Origin: Phyllobacterium endophyticum
Lineage (GTDB): Bacteria; Pseudomonadota; Alphaproteobacteria; Rhizobiales; Rhizobiaceae
NCBI RefSeq assembly: GCF_003010935.1
Contig: NZ_PGGN01000007.1
Location: 62,001-126,000 of the forward strand
Direction: 5' to 3'
Length of the DNA: 64,000 nt
Shown: positions 41,024-49,272 of the stretch, in pieces
Layout: each line of letters begins with the position of its first letter
Numbering within the stretch: the first letter of the stretch is position 1
Translations under genes and position numbers: made by a program
Notes under the pieces: generated by a model
What the model was told of the DNA's origin: nothing
Database searches by the model: none
Seen by the model: only the letters and a program-made list of their open reading frames with translations

Positions 41024-42264
41024 CACGCCACTCTGCTGAGTTTCTTGTCGCCGGAGAGCCGCGTTTCCATCGAATTGCTATACCATTCCAGGAACTGCAG
41101 CACACCGCCTTCATGCTCGACCGAATATGGACCGGGCTCATAGGCGGGCGAGCGAATGCCGAAGGCGTTCTCTTCAACGATGCGGCGATCCTGGTTGTTC
41201 GTTTCGAGCCAGACATGGGTCAGTTCTTCGATATTGTAGTCGACCCCTTCGACGGCATCCTTGTGAACAAGCCACTTGGTCGTGACCTGCGTTTCATTGG
41301 GACCAAGCGGCAAAACGCGGAAGGAAATCGCGTGATCGCCGAGAACGTGGTTCCACGAGGACGGATAGTGGTAGAGCAGCAGCGAACCTATCTGCTTTGC
41401 GTTTACATCATCGCTGAGCTGGCGGGCGACGGCACGCTTGCCGCTGATCGTATAGCTCTCCGCCTCGCTAAGCAGTGGCACGCGCGTTGCTCGATACTGG
41501 CCGTCTTCCGCAATACGGAACACGCTTGGCAAGCCGACCGCCTCGCACTTTTCCCAATGCGCAACCATCTCCGGATCCTCTCTGGAACCTTGAATGCCCG
41601 TAGCACTTGGCGCTTCGGGAAATGTCTTGCACAGTTCCGGATGATTGGCGACGCAGTGGTAGCATTCGCGATTATTTTCCCAGACGAGCTTCCAATTGCC
41701 TTTTTCGACAATCGAACTCTGGAACGCGATCTTGGTTTCGCTGAGCCGATGCGGCGCCAGATAAGGTTCGAGCAGGGCCCGTGTGGGGCCAAAATCGGGG
41801 GCAACAGCTGCTAGGCAAATGAAGACATAACCGCGCACACTTTCGCAATGCACCGGCTTCAAACTGTGTTGGCTGGCGTCGAAATCGTCGCCCATCTGGC
41901 GGGCGAACAGCAGCCGGCCATCCAGTTCATAGGTCCATTGATGGTAGGGGCAGACCAGTTTCGCCGCAGTTCCCTTTTCCGCCGAGCACACGCGCGACCC
42001 GCGATGGCGGCATGAATTGTGAAAGGCCCTGATCTGTTTCTGGCGGTCACGCACAATGACGATCGGATAGTCGCCGACCTGAACCGTGAAGAAATTTCCC
42101 GGCTTCGCCACCTCGCAATCATGACCTATGAACAGCCAGTCGCGATAGAAGATGTTCTCCATGTCAAGACGGAAATAGTCCGGATCGGAGTAGAAAGCCT
42201 GTTCAAGACCGTAGCCGGGTTTGCGGTTCCTGAGATTCCGGAGCAATTCGTTCGTTAAGTCCAT
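41023..42264 (-). CDS. gbcA: Rieske oxygenase, glycine betaine demethylase type (GbcA)
   Basis: This 413-residue oxygenase has a Rieske centre at C85/H87 and C105/H108 (CRHRG, CPYHQW) and a mononuclear iron site at H203/H208 in NNRECYHCVANHPEL. The C-terminal half closely follows Pseudomonas GbcA as I remember it (QVTTKWLVHKDAVEGVDY; AYEPGPYS). It would remove a methyl group from glycine betaine, or from a related betaine such as stachydrine, as formaldehyde. GAGGACAGGAC precedes the ATG. A cobalamin riboswitch lies in the leader. No dimethylglycine or sarcosine oxidase genes accompany it here. Confidence 0.85.
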   Translation of the reverse strand: MDLTNELLRNLRNRKPGYGLEQAFYSDPDYFRLDMENIFYRDWLFIGHDCEVAKPGNFFTVQVGDYPIVIVRDRQKQIRAFHNSCRHRGSRVCSAEKGTAAKLVCPYHQWTYELDGRLLFARQMGDDFDASQHSLKPVHCESVRGYVFICLAAVAPDFGPTRALLEPYLAPHRLSETKIAFQSSIVEKGNWKLVWENNRECYHCVANHPELCKTFPEAPSATGIQGSREDPEMVAHWEKCEAVGLPSVFRIAEDGQYRATRVPLLSEAESYTISGKRAVARQLSDDVNAKQIGSLLLYHYPSSWNHVLGDHAISFRVLPLGPNETQVTTKWLVHKDAVEGVDYNIEELTHVWLETNNQDRRIVEENAFGIRSPAYEPGPYSVEHEGGVLQFLEWYSNSMETRLSGDKKLSRVA

Positions 42265-42389
42265 GTCCTGTCCTCGCCCTTATAGCCGCGAAAGAACTGA
42301 CTGGTGGTGAAGGAGAAGAAGCTCCGCGCAAGTCAAACATCGCCTGCACAAAATCATGCTCCTTGATCGCCCACCGCGATCAGTTGGTT

Positions 42390-42735
42390 TGTCCACCTCG
42401 AGGCTGGTTTCCGGGCTCTGGAGTTGCCGTTCTGGCCTCACGGCGCCTTCCCGGGATGCACCCAGTGGCTGTTTTGCCGCGTTCACTCCACTACCGTTGC
42501 GGGGGCAGCACCGGGTTTAGGATGTGGATAAATTTGGAACCAGGGCGAGCCGAAAACGGTGCTTTGTGATAACCGGAGCCGAGTGGACATAAAGCCCGTG
42601 AGCACCGAAGCGCAGAAAGCATCATTTGCAGGCCGCCATGTTCCGGATTTGCACATCCTGACCGGCTTCCCAATTCTCCGCTTTCTCCCTGAAAGCGGCA
42701 CCTCAAGTGTCCCGATAAGAGCACCAGATATGAAA
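42390..42735 (-). promoter_or_regulatory. Cobalamin riboswitch interrupted by a mosaic repeat
   Basis: On the minus strand the 5' part is at about 42735-42662. It has GGTGCCGCTTTC, the paired GAAAGCGG, then GGGAAGCCGG. The 3' part is at about 42516-42390. It has CCCGGTGCTGCCCCCGCAAC, GCCACTGGGTGCATCCC, GGGAAGGCGC and GAGCCCGGAAACCAGCC. These are the conserved cobalamin-riboswitch boxes in the right order. Between the halves, in the loop of the hairpin that normally joins GGGAA and GCTGCCCC, lies a 145-bp family B element. The aptamer ends about 125 nt before the gbcA start. Whether it still works is unknown. Confidence 0.8.
42517..42661. repeat. Palindromic mosaic repeat, family B, copy 3 (inside the riboswitch)
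   Basis: The ends are TTAGGATGTGGATAAATTTG and, as reverse complement, TCAGGATGTGCAAATCCGGA. The core has GGGCGAGCCGAAAACGGTG and ACCGGAGCCGAGTGGAC...GTGAGCACCGAAGCGCAGAAAG as in copies B1 and B2. Removing it joins GCCGG to ACCCGGTGC, restoring a normal riboswitch hairpin. Confidence 0.8.
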
Positions 42736-42807
42736 AAAGAATAGGCGCGGAAACGACATCGCATTTACGCAAGGCGACACGGTGTCGTTTCGTGTTGCAA
42801 GGCCCTT

Positions 42808-42866
42808 GTGCGTGGTTCGACGGGGCTCACCACGCACGGCAGTCGCGCAACCAGCTAAAGGTTGCC
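42808..42866. repeat. Degenerate family C palindrome and small hairpin
   Basis: GTGCGTGG...CCACGCAC (42808-42837) keeps one arm of the family C element folded onto a short remnant of the other. Next to it GCAACC...GGTTGC (42848-42865) forms a second hairpin just past the stop of the fuconate dehydratase gene. Together they may end that transcript. Confidence 0.55.
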
Positions 42867-42871
42867 TTAGA

Positions 42872-44149
42872 CTAGGCTTGGTACAAATATTTTCTTATCG
42901 ATTCCAGCTTCATTTCTATTGAGAAGCCCGGCAGGGTTGGCGGCATATAGGCCGCATCCCGGATATTGCAGGGATCGACAAAATGTTCGTGCAGATGATC
43001 GACATATTCGATCACCCTGCCCTCCTTGGATCCGGAGACGGCGATATAGTCGATCATCGACAGATGCTGCACATATTCGCAAAGGCCGACACCGCCCGCA
43101 TGAGGCCAGACCGGCAGATTATATTTCGCCGCCATCAGCAGCACGGCCAGTACCTCGTTGAGCCCGCCCATGCGGCACGAATCGATCTGAACGACGTCGA
43201 TGGCGCCTTCGGCGATGAACTGCTTGAACATGATGCGATTCTGGCACATCTCGCCGGTGGCAACCTTCACCGGGCTGATGGCTTGCCGGATCTTGCGGTG
43301 CCCCGCCACGTCGTCCGGGCTCGTCGGCTCCTCGATGAAGAAGGGCTTGACGAATGCCAGCCGGCTTACCCAGTCTATCGCCTCGTTGACTTCCCAGACC
43401 TGATTGGCGTCGATCATCAGGATACGATCCGGGCCAATTACCTCCCGCGCGATGGTCAGGCGGCGGATATCGTCTTCAAGGTCGCGACCGACCTTCATCT
43501 TGATATGGTTGAAGCCTGAGTCGATAGCTTCCTGGCAGAGACGGCGCAGCTTGTCGTCGGAATATCCCAGCCAGCCGGCCGACGTCGTGTAGCATGGATA
43601 ACCTGTCGCGTTCAGGTCGGCGATACGGTCCTGCTTGCCGGCTTCGGCCTTGCGCAATATTCCGAGCGCTTCGTCGCGTGTCAGCACGTCCGTGAGATAA
43701 CGGAAGTCGACGATGTCGACGATCTCCTCCGGCGTCATTTCGCCCACAAGCTGCCAGACCGGCTTCTTCGCTTCCTTGGCCAGCAGGTCCCAGACCGCGT
43801 TGACCACAGCGCCTGTCGCAAGGTGCATCGCTCCCTTGTCCGGTCCGATCCAGCGCAACTGGCTGTCGCCCGTGATAAAACGCCAGAAGCGGCCGGGATT
43901 CTCCTTCACCCAATCGAGCTCAAGCCCGATGACGAGATGTTTCAATGCATCGATCGCGAGACAGACGATTTCATTGCCGCGCCCGATGGTGAAGGTCAGC
44001 CCATGGCCGGCGAGCCCATCCGCATCCGTGTCGAGGACCACGTAGGCGGCGGAATAATCCGGATCGGGATTCATAGCATCCGACCCGTCGAGGCTCTGCG
44101 AGGTGGGAAACCGGATATCGAAAACGCGAAGATCGGTGATGCGGGTCAT
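42872..44149 (-). CDS. L-fuconate dehydratase-type enolase-superfamily enzyme
   Basis: This 425-residue enzyme of the mandelate-racemase subgroup has the KxK base in NHIKMKVGRD. Metal ligands are in LMIDANQVWEV, FIEEPTSPDD and ATGEMCQNR, and the histidine is in VWPHAGGVGL. Length, the N-terminal RFPTSQSLDGSDAMNPDPDYS and SGWLGYSDD match L-fuconate dehydratase (FucD). It should convert L-fuconate, and perhaps L-galactonate or D-arabinonate, to the 2-keto-3-deoxy acid. It is the last gene of a ten-gene operon starting with the ABC transporter. Confidence 0.88.
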   Translation of the reverse strand: MTRITDLRVFDIRFPTSQSLDGSDAMNPDPDYSAAYVVLDTDADGLAGHGLTFTIGRGNEIVCLAIDALKHLVIGLELDWVKENPGRFWRFITGDSQLRWIGPDKGAMHLATGAVVNAVWDLLAKEAKKPVWQLVGEMTPEEIVDIVDFRYLTDVLTRDEALGILRKAEAGKQDRIADLNATGYPCYTTSAGWLGYSDDKLRRLCQEAIDSGFNHIKMKVGRDLEDDIRRLTIAREVIGPDRILMIDANQVWEVNEAIDWVSRLAFVKPFFIEEPTSPDDVAGHRKIRQAISPVKVATGEMCQNRIMFKQFIAEGAIDVVQIDSCRMGGLNEVLAVLLMAAKYNLPVWPHAGGVGLCEYVQHLSMIDYIAVSGSKEGRVIEYVDHLHEHFVDPCNIRDAAYMPPTLPGFSIEMKLESIRKYLYQA

Positions 44150-44165
44150 AAATTTTACTCCAATA

Positions 44166-44304
44166 GAGACATTTGAGAATTCAGCTTGATGAGGCAGTTG
44201 GTGCGGTTTTCGGGAACCGGAGCGCAGTGGACATTTTCGTCCATGAGCACCGGAAGCGGAGAAAATCGCATCAGATGGCCATCAGGATGGATTGGCAAAG
44301 TCTC
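44166..44304. repeat. Palindromic mosaic repeat, family A, copy 6
   Basis: A full copy from GAGACATTTGAGAATTCAG to GGATTGGCAAAGTCTC, with centre CCGGAGCGCAGTGGAC / GTCCATGAGCACCGG. Its right end overlaps the TAG stop (44304-44306) of the SDR gene. Confidence 0.85.
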
Positions 44305-45038
44305 TAGACGGTCCAGCCACCATCGATGTTATATGCCTGCCCCGTTGTGTATGTTGCACCTGCGAGATAGACGGCCAGATCGGCGATCTCGTCAGGCAAG
44401 CCGAGGCGGCCCATCGGCTGGCGGGCGATAAAGGCTGCCCGCGTCGCGTCATAGTCGCCGCCCGCGCGCATGCGCTGTTCGAGTGACGGGCTTTTCACCG
44501 TGCCCGGACAAATGGCGTTGCATCGGATACCCTGCGTTATATAGTCGGCGGCGACAGCCTTGGTGAGGCCGAGAACGGCGGCTTTGGTCACGCCATAGGC
44601 AAATCGGTTGGGCACACCTTTGACGCTGCTCGCAACCGACGACATGTTGACGATGGCGCCATCCTTGCGCTCGATCATGCCGGGGAGCACTGCCCTGATG
44701 GTGCGGATCATCGCGCGGACATTGAGGTCCAGCGCAAAGTCCAGGTCCGCGTCCGGCATTTCGAGGATCGAGCCGCCATGCACGAACCCGGCACAGTTGA
44801 ACAGCACGTCGATCGGCCCAATTTCGCCAACCACCTGATTGACTTCATCCGTTTTCAGCACGTCGAGCTTGCGCGGCTTGATCGCCGCATCATTCGGCAA
44901 TGCATCGAGCAGTTGCTGGTTTATGTCTGTGGCGTGCACGATCGCGCCTTCGCGGGCGAATGCAAGCACCGAAGCACGGCCGATGCCCTGCCCTGCGGCT
45001 GTTATCAAAACTCGCTTGCCTTCAAGCTTACCAGTCAT
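44304..45038 (-). CDS. SDR dehydrogenase (2-keto-3-deoxy-L-fuconate dehydrogenase type)
   Basis: This 244-residue classical short-chain dehydrogenase has NAD-binding TAAGQGIGRASV, NCAG near residue 80, the serine in NMSSVASS and the catalytic YGVTK. The overall sequence resembles Xanthomonas 2-keto-3-deoxy-L-fuconate dehydrogenase and the mammalian BDH2 group. It would oxidise the product of the neighbouring dehydratase to the 2,4-diketo acid, which then needs a hydrolase not present in this window. An alternative role is L-fucose dehydrogenase. Confidence 0.82.
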   Translation of the reverse strand: MTGKLEGKRVLITAAGQGIGRASVLAFAREGAIVHATDINQQLLDALPNDAAIKPRKLDVLKTDEVNQVVGEIGPIDVLFNCAGFVHGGSILEMPDADLDFALDLNVRAMIRTIRAVLPGMIERKDGAIVNMSSVASSVKGVPNRFAYGVTKAAVLGLTKAVAADYITQGIRCNAICPGTVKSPSLEQRMRAGGDYDATRAAFIARQPMGRLGLPDEIADLAVYLAGATYTTGQAYNIDGGWTV

Positions 45039-45057
45039 TGCAAATCTCCATTCGGCT

Positions 45058-45513
45058 TTATGTGGCCTTGCTCTTGCGCTCGGCTATCAGAATATGGTCG
45101 GCGGCGAGCACGACCTCGTCGCGTTGATTGATGACCTCGCAGCGCTCGACAACACGCCCGCTGCCTTGACGTTTCGGATCATCATCCTTGGCGCTTATTG
45201 TTACGCGCGTGCGGATCGTATCGCCAATGAAAACCGGCCTGACAAAGCGCAGGCGATCATATCCATAGGAAAACGCCACCGGATTGATAAGGCTCGCTGT
45301 CAGTCCCACGCCTATTGAAAAGATCATCGTGCCATGGGCAACACGCTGTCCGAACGGTGTGGTTTTTGCAAACTCCGCATCCATGTGATGCGGAAAGAAA
45401 TCGCCCGTATGACCGGCATGGACCACGAAATCAGTCTCGGTGATGGTGCGACCGGTTGTGATGCGTACATGGCCGAGCTCATAATCCTCGAAGTAGATCG
45501 CTTGTTCGGACAT
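45058..45513 (-). CDS. MaoC-family (hot-dog) hydratase-like protein
   Basis: A 151-residue single hot-dog protein. The hydratase-2 motif is seen as [20 protein letters not shown] and [17 protein letters not shown], with the Asp/His dyad (D and H in TGDFFPHH). MaoC proteins usually hydrate enoyl-CoA in fatty-acid or PHA metabolism, so its place inside a deoxy-sugar operon, 6 bp from the Gfo/Idh gene and 19 bp from the SDR gene, is unusual. The substrate is unknown. Confidence 0.82.
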   Translation of the reverse strand: MSEQAIYFEDYELGHVRITTGRTITETDFVVHAGHTGDFFPHHMDAEFAKTTPFGQRVAHGTMIFSIGVGLTASLINPVAFSYGYDRLRFVRPVFIGDTIRTRVTISAKDDDPKRQGSGRVVERCEVINQRDEVVLAADHILIAERKSKAT

Positions 45514-45519
45514 ATGGGT

Positions 45520-46596
45520 CTAAGCCTCCGGCTGTTGCGCGAGCGGCGTTGCGGGGGCCGCGCTGGACTGGTACGCCGCTTCGACCAACGCCATTGTATG
45601 CCACGCATCTTCAACGGAACTGACCAGATCCTTGTCCTCGCCGCCGGCAAATCGCTGCAGATTGGCCATCCGTCCGACAAAGGCGTCGGGAAACCAGGAA
45701 CCCTGCAAGGGGACGTTGATCCAGTCGGAAGCGCCCTTCGGATAGATCATCAGTTCATCCGGTTCGCCGCGCGGGTAATCGAGGTTGACGCCGAGTTTCA
45801 CATAGGCTGCGCCTTCGGTACCGCTTACGCGGAATTCGCAGGCCTGGAACCTGCGACCGAACTTGTGGTCGTGATTGATCGAAAGCGAGCAGCGAACCCG
45901 GTCACCGTAGTCGAGGATCGCACTTGTTCGCGTCTGCGCCACGGCATGATTGGGATGGCCCAGCGTTTTGGCATGGACGCTAAGCGGATTGCCAAGGATT
46001 TGCCGGATCAGATCAATGTAGTGGATCGAGTGCATGGCGATTTCGACGCGCGGCAAGCCATTCAGGAACGGCCATAGAGACCAGGGCGTATCCAGCGCAA
46101 GCCACGCATCGAAATCGACAACTTCGCCGAGCCAGCCTCGCGCAATCGCGTCCTTCAGCGCCAGCATCATAGGGGCGAACCGCAGCTGGAAATTGACGGC
46201 CGCAGAAATATTGCGGTCACGGCAGATGCGGAGGATTTCGGACGCTTCGGCAAGATCGCTGCCCATCGGCTTCTGGATCAACGCGAACGATCCCTCGGGC
46301 AGGGCTCTCAGAACATCCGCGTGACGTGCAGGTGGCGTGGCAAGGTCGAAGATGGCGTTTTCCACGTCCGCCGCTTCCGCAATCGACGGATAGGCTGTCA
46401 CGCCCCAGGCTTCGGCCAATTTCCGCGCCTTGGCCTGATCGGGGTCGTAAAGCCCTGCGATCGGAAACCCGCCCTTCCTGTATGCCGGATAATGCGCATC
46501 GCCAACAATACTGCCCGCGCCGAAGGTCACGATCGGGCGTGGCTTTGCCGCGGGCGGCCAACTCTGCTGCAGGATTGCTGGGTCGAAATTCATCAT
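45520..46596 (-). CDS. Gfo/Idh/MocA oxidoreductase of the deoxyhexose operon
   Basis: This 358-residue dehydrogenase has the Rossmann region VTFGAGSIVGDAHYPAY followed by AGLYDPDQAKARKLAEAWG. The lysine motif is IQKPMGSDLAEA in place of the usual EKP, and the C-terminal substrate domain contains AMHSIHYIDLIRQILG. It is a candidate for the first oxidation step of the imported sugar. The start is ATG at 46596 or the adjacent ATG at 46593, behind AAGGACCGC. The long open frame upstream overlaps the mutarotase gene and is not used. Confidence 0.82.
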   Translation of the reverse strand: MMNFDPAILQQSWPPAAKPRPIVTFGAGSIVGDAHYPAYRKGGFPIAGLYDPDQAKARKLAEAWGVTAYPSIAEAADVENAIFDLATPPARHADVLRALPEGSFALIQKPMGSDLAEASEILRICRDRNISAAVNFQLRFAPMMLALKDAIARGWLGEVVDFDAWLALDTPWSLWPFLNGLPRVEIAMHSIHYIDLIRQILGNPLSVHAKTLGHPNHAVAQTRTSAILDYGDRVRCSLSINHDHKFGRRFQACEFRVSGTEGAAYVKLGVNLDYPRGEPDELMIYPKGASDWINVPLQGSWFPDAFVGRMANLQRFAGGEDKDLVSSVEDAWHTMALVEAAYQSSAAPATPLAQQPEA

Positions 46597-46607
46597 GCGG
46601 TCCTTGC

Positions 46608-46937
46608 TCAATCGAGATGGAAGACTTCTTCCATCATGGCCCACCATTCGCCTTCGGCCCGCGTGGGGAGCGGTACCTGACAAGGCATGCATACGGCCCA
46701 CCATTGCCTGTTCTTCGGGTCCGCCGACATTCTGGCCATATCGGCTGCGAAGTCGGTGCCGTGATACTCCCATGTCCCGAACAGGACGTTCTCCGGCTCA
46801 CGCAGGAAGATCGTGTAATTGCGGATGTTGCAGCTTGAAATCAGATCGAGGATCTCCGGCCACACCGCTGCATGCAGGCGCTTGTACTCGGCGACCTTCG
46901 CGGCGTTCAGCCCGATCATCATTCCCATTCGTTGCAT
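46608..46937 (-). CDS. L-rhamnose/L-fucose mutarotase (RhaM family)
   Basis: This 109-residue small ferredoxin-like-fold protein has the RhaM family pattern: YKRLHAAVWPEILDLI with the active-site histidine, IRNYTIFLREPENVLFGTWEY and QWWAVCMPCQVPLP. It equilibrates alpha and beta anomers of the incoming 6-deoxy-hexose. It lies 2 bp from the upstream enolase-superfamily gene in the same operon, so the transported sugar is probably a free L-6-deoxyhexose or a similar pyranose. Confidence 0.87.
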   Translation of the reverse strand: MQRMGMMIGLNAAKVAEYKRLHAAVWPEILDLISSCNIRNYTIFLREPENVLFGTWEYHGTDFAADMARMSADPKNRQWWAVCMPCQVPLPTRAEGEWWAMMEEVFHLD

Positions 46938-46939
46938 CG

Positions 46940-48052
46940 TCAGACCCTTATCTCGGTGGTGAATTCGCTGACGCTTCTTGCCTTGACCGCCCCCCAGTCC
47001 CAGTCGATACCGATGCCCGGTTCCGATGGAGCAATGGCATAGCCATTCTCGGTGCGCATCTGCGTATGCGTGAGATCATCGAGTTGCGGGATATATTCGA
47101 CATATTTGCCATTCTGCACGGCGCAGGTCAGGCTTACATGCAATTCCATCAGGAAATGCGGACAGACCGGCATGTCGAAGGCTTCTGCTGCATGCGCCAC
47201 CTTGAGCCAAGGCGTAATTCCGCCGATGCGGCCGACATCCACCTGAACGATGGAGCAGGCTCGCTTTTGCATATATTCGCGGAAATGCCGTATGGAATAA
47301 AGCGACTCGCCGATTGCGATCGGCGTCTGCGTCGCCGACGAAAGGCGCACATGACCGTCTATATCGTCCGCCGGAAGCGGCTCCTCGAACCAGGCAAGAT
47401 CGATGTCGCGTAGCACCTGCGAACGGCGAATGGCTTCGTCCAGTGTGAAGCCCTGATTGGCGTCAGTCATGATCTCGAAGCCCGATCCAACCGCGTCGCG
47501 GACCGCCGATAGCCGGTTCAGATCCTCGGAGCCATGCGGGCGGCCGATCTTGACTTTCGCGCCTTTGAAGCCCTTGGCTTGCGCCTGCAGCGCGTCTTCG
47601 ACAAGCGCCTGCTTCTCGATATGAAGCCAGCCGCCTTCGGTCGTATAAAGCGGGCAGCGATCCTTCGCCCCGCCGGCGAGCTTCCACAGCGGCAGGTTCT
47701 GCTTCTTCGCGCGCAGATCCCACAACGCTATGTCTACCGCCGCAATGGCGATCGCCGTGATTGCTCCGATGGTCGTCGCATGGGTCGCGAATTCCAGATC
47801 GCGCCATATCGCCTCGATCTGGTCAGCGTCCTTGCCAAGCAGGCGCGGCGCCAGGTGATCGGAAAGCAGCCGCATGACGGAAGAGCCGCCGGTTCCGATC
47901 GTATAACTATAGCCGGTGCCGACAGCGCCATCACTATCGGTGATCGTGACGATCGGCGTTTCCTGGCTGACAAAGCTTTGTATCGCATCGGTCCGCAGCA
48001 CTTTCGGCGGCAGATCCACCATACGCAGCTCGACTCTTTCAATCTTTGCCAT
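46940..48052 (-). CDS. mandelate racemase/muconate lactonizing family enzyme
   Basis: A 370-residue second enolase-superfamily protein. The KxK motif is in GAKVKIGRP, metal ligands are in IMTDANQGFTLDE, WFEEPLPADD and AIGESLYS, and the catalytic base histidine is in VCPHFLMELH. It differs from the fuconate dehydratase at the other end of the operon and is closer to general MR-type acid-sugar dehydratases. It may act on the C-4 epimeric or another hexonate, giving the operon a wider substrate range. Confidence 0.82.
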   Translation of the reverse strand: MAKIERVELRMVDLPPKVLRTDAIQSFVSQETPIVTITDSDGAVGTGYSYTIGTGGSSVMRLLSDHLAPRLLGKDADQIEAIWRDLEFATHATTIGAITAIAIAAVDIALWDLRAKKQNLPLWKLAGGAKDRCPLYTTEGGWLHIEKQALVEDALQAQAKGFKGAKVKIGRPHGSEDLNRLSAVRDAVGSGFEIMTDANQGFTLDEAIRRSQVLRDIDLAWFEEPLPADDIDGHVRLSSATQTPIAIGESLYSIRHFREYMQKRACSIVQVDVGRIGGITPWLKVAHAAEAFDMPVCPHFLMELHVSLTCAVQNGKYVEYIPQLDDLTHTQMRTENGYAIAPSEPGIGIDWDWGAVKARSVSEFTTEIRV

Positions 48053-48057
48053 CGCAC

Positions 48058-49155
48058 TTAACTCCGCAGCGTCTTGCCGGTTTCAGGCGAGAACAGATGT
48101 GCCTGCGACAGGTCGAAACTGAATCTTACCACTTCACCAGCATCCATGGGACGTGGATTGAGCATGCGCGACACCCACTCGCGCTCGGCCATCGTTACGA
48201 AAAGCAGCGTCTCATTGCCCAGCGGTTCCGTTATCGAGACCGGCAGTTCCATCTCGTGCACGTCCGTGGCCTCACCGGAATTCAATCCGTGGCCGGTTGG
48301 ATACATGTCGTCGGGACGCAGGCCGAAAATCACCCTGTCACCCGCCGAAACCCTGCTGCGGAATTCAATCGGCAGTGGCAGGGTCTGCCCACCAGCAAAC
48401 ACCAGCTTTCCATCCGCGATAGTCGCCTCGTTCAGGTTCATGGGCGGTGAACCGATGAAACCGGCAACGAAGCGTGTCGCCGGCCGTTTGAACACTTCCT
48501 CAGGCGTGCCCACCTGCTCGATATGACCATCACGCATGATAACGATACGGTCGGACAGCGTCATCGCTTCCACCTGATCATGCGTTACATAGATCATCGT
48601 TGCCTGCACTCGCGCGTGCAAACGCTTGATTTCGGTACGCACCTGCGTGCGCAGCTTCGCATCAAGGTTTGAGAGCGGCTCGTCAAACAGGAATACGTCC
48701 GGCTTTCGTACAATTGCCCGGCCCATGGCCACGCGCTGACGCTGGCCGCCGGAGAGTTGCGACGGACGGCGGTCCATATACTTGTCGAGATCGAGAATCG
48801 CCGCAGCTTCGTTGACGCGGGTATCGATTTCGCTCTGTGCGACTTTACCGATCTTGAGCGAGAAGCCCATGTTCTCGCGCACTGTCATGTGCGGATAGAG
48901 CGCATAGGACTGGAACACCATCGATATGTTGCGCGCCCGCGGCGGCAGATCATTGACCGGCCTGCCGCCGATTTCGACGACGCCGCCGCTGATGTCTTCG
49001 AGCCCGGCGATCATGCGCAACGTCGTGGATTTTCCGCAGCCGGACGGGCCGACCAGGGCGATGAATTCGCGGTCCTTGACCTCAAGGTCGATGCCATGGA
49101 CCACATCGACATTGCCATAACTCTTGACGAGCTTTTTGAGTGTTACGGGAGCCAT
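48058..49155 (-). CDS. CUT1 ABC transporter ATPase (UgpC/MsmK type)
   Basis: A 365-residue ATPase with Walker A GPSGCGKSTT, signature LSGGQRQRVAMGRA, Walker B VFLFDEPLSNLDA and switch HDQVEAMTL. A C-terminal TOBE regulatory domain runs from about residue 235 (VIFGLRPDDM, VSITEPLGNETLLFV). It energises the two permeases encoded upstream. The ATG at 49155 is the start; 35 open codons before it lie in the leader. It is 5 bp from the downstream enolase-family gene. Confidence 0.92.
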   Translation of the reverse strand: MAPVTLKKLVKSYGNVDVVHGIDLEVKDREFIALVGPSGCGKSTTLRMIAGLEDISGGVVEIGGRPVNDLPPRARNISMVFQSYALYPHMTVRENMGFSLKIGKVAQSEIDTRVNEAAAILDLDKYMDRRPSQLSGGQRQRVAMGRAIVRKPDVFLFDEPLSNLDAKLRTQVRTEIKRLHARVQATMIYVTHDQVEAMTLSDRIVIMRDGHIEQVGTPEEVFKRPATRFVAGFIGSPPMNLNEATIADGKLVFAGGQTLPLPIEFRSRVSAGDRVIFGLRPDDMYPTGHGLNSGEATDVHEMELPVSITEPLGNETLLFVTMAEREWVSRMLNPRPMDAGEVVRFSFDLSQAHLFSPETGKTLRS

Positions 49156-49272
49156 GACAAAAGCCTTTCTCGACCATAGTGGCCGTATTCTGTTTCTCGG
49201 CTGGCGAGACAATCCACGCGGAAGGTGGCGAGGTCGATGTGGTTCATCGGACGAAGGCACCTGACAAAGTGG

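Noticed and set aside
42280-42357. A 25-codon leader peptide between the riboswitch and gbcA
   Set aside because: AAGGAG is only one base from its ATG and the peptide has no suggestive composition. It may just be part of the expression platform.
10009-44304. CRISPR-like arrangement of repeats
   Set aside because: The repeats are 110-180 bp palindromes scattered singly over 30 kb, not short repeats with regular spacers, and there are no cas genes.
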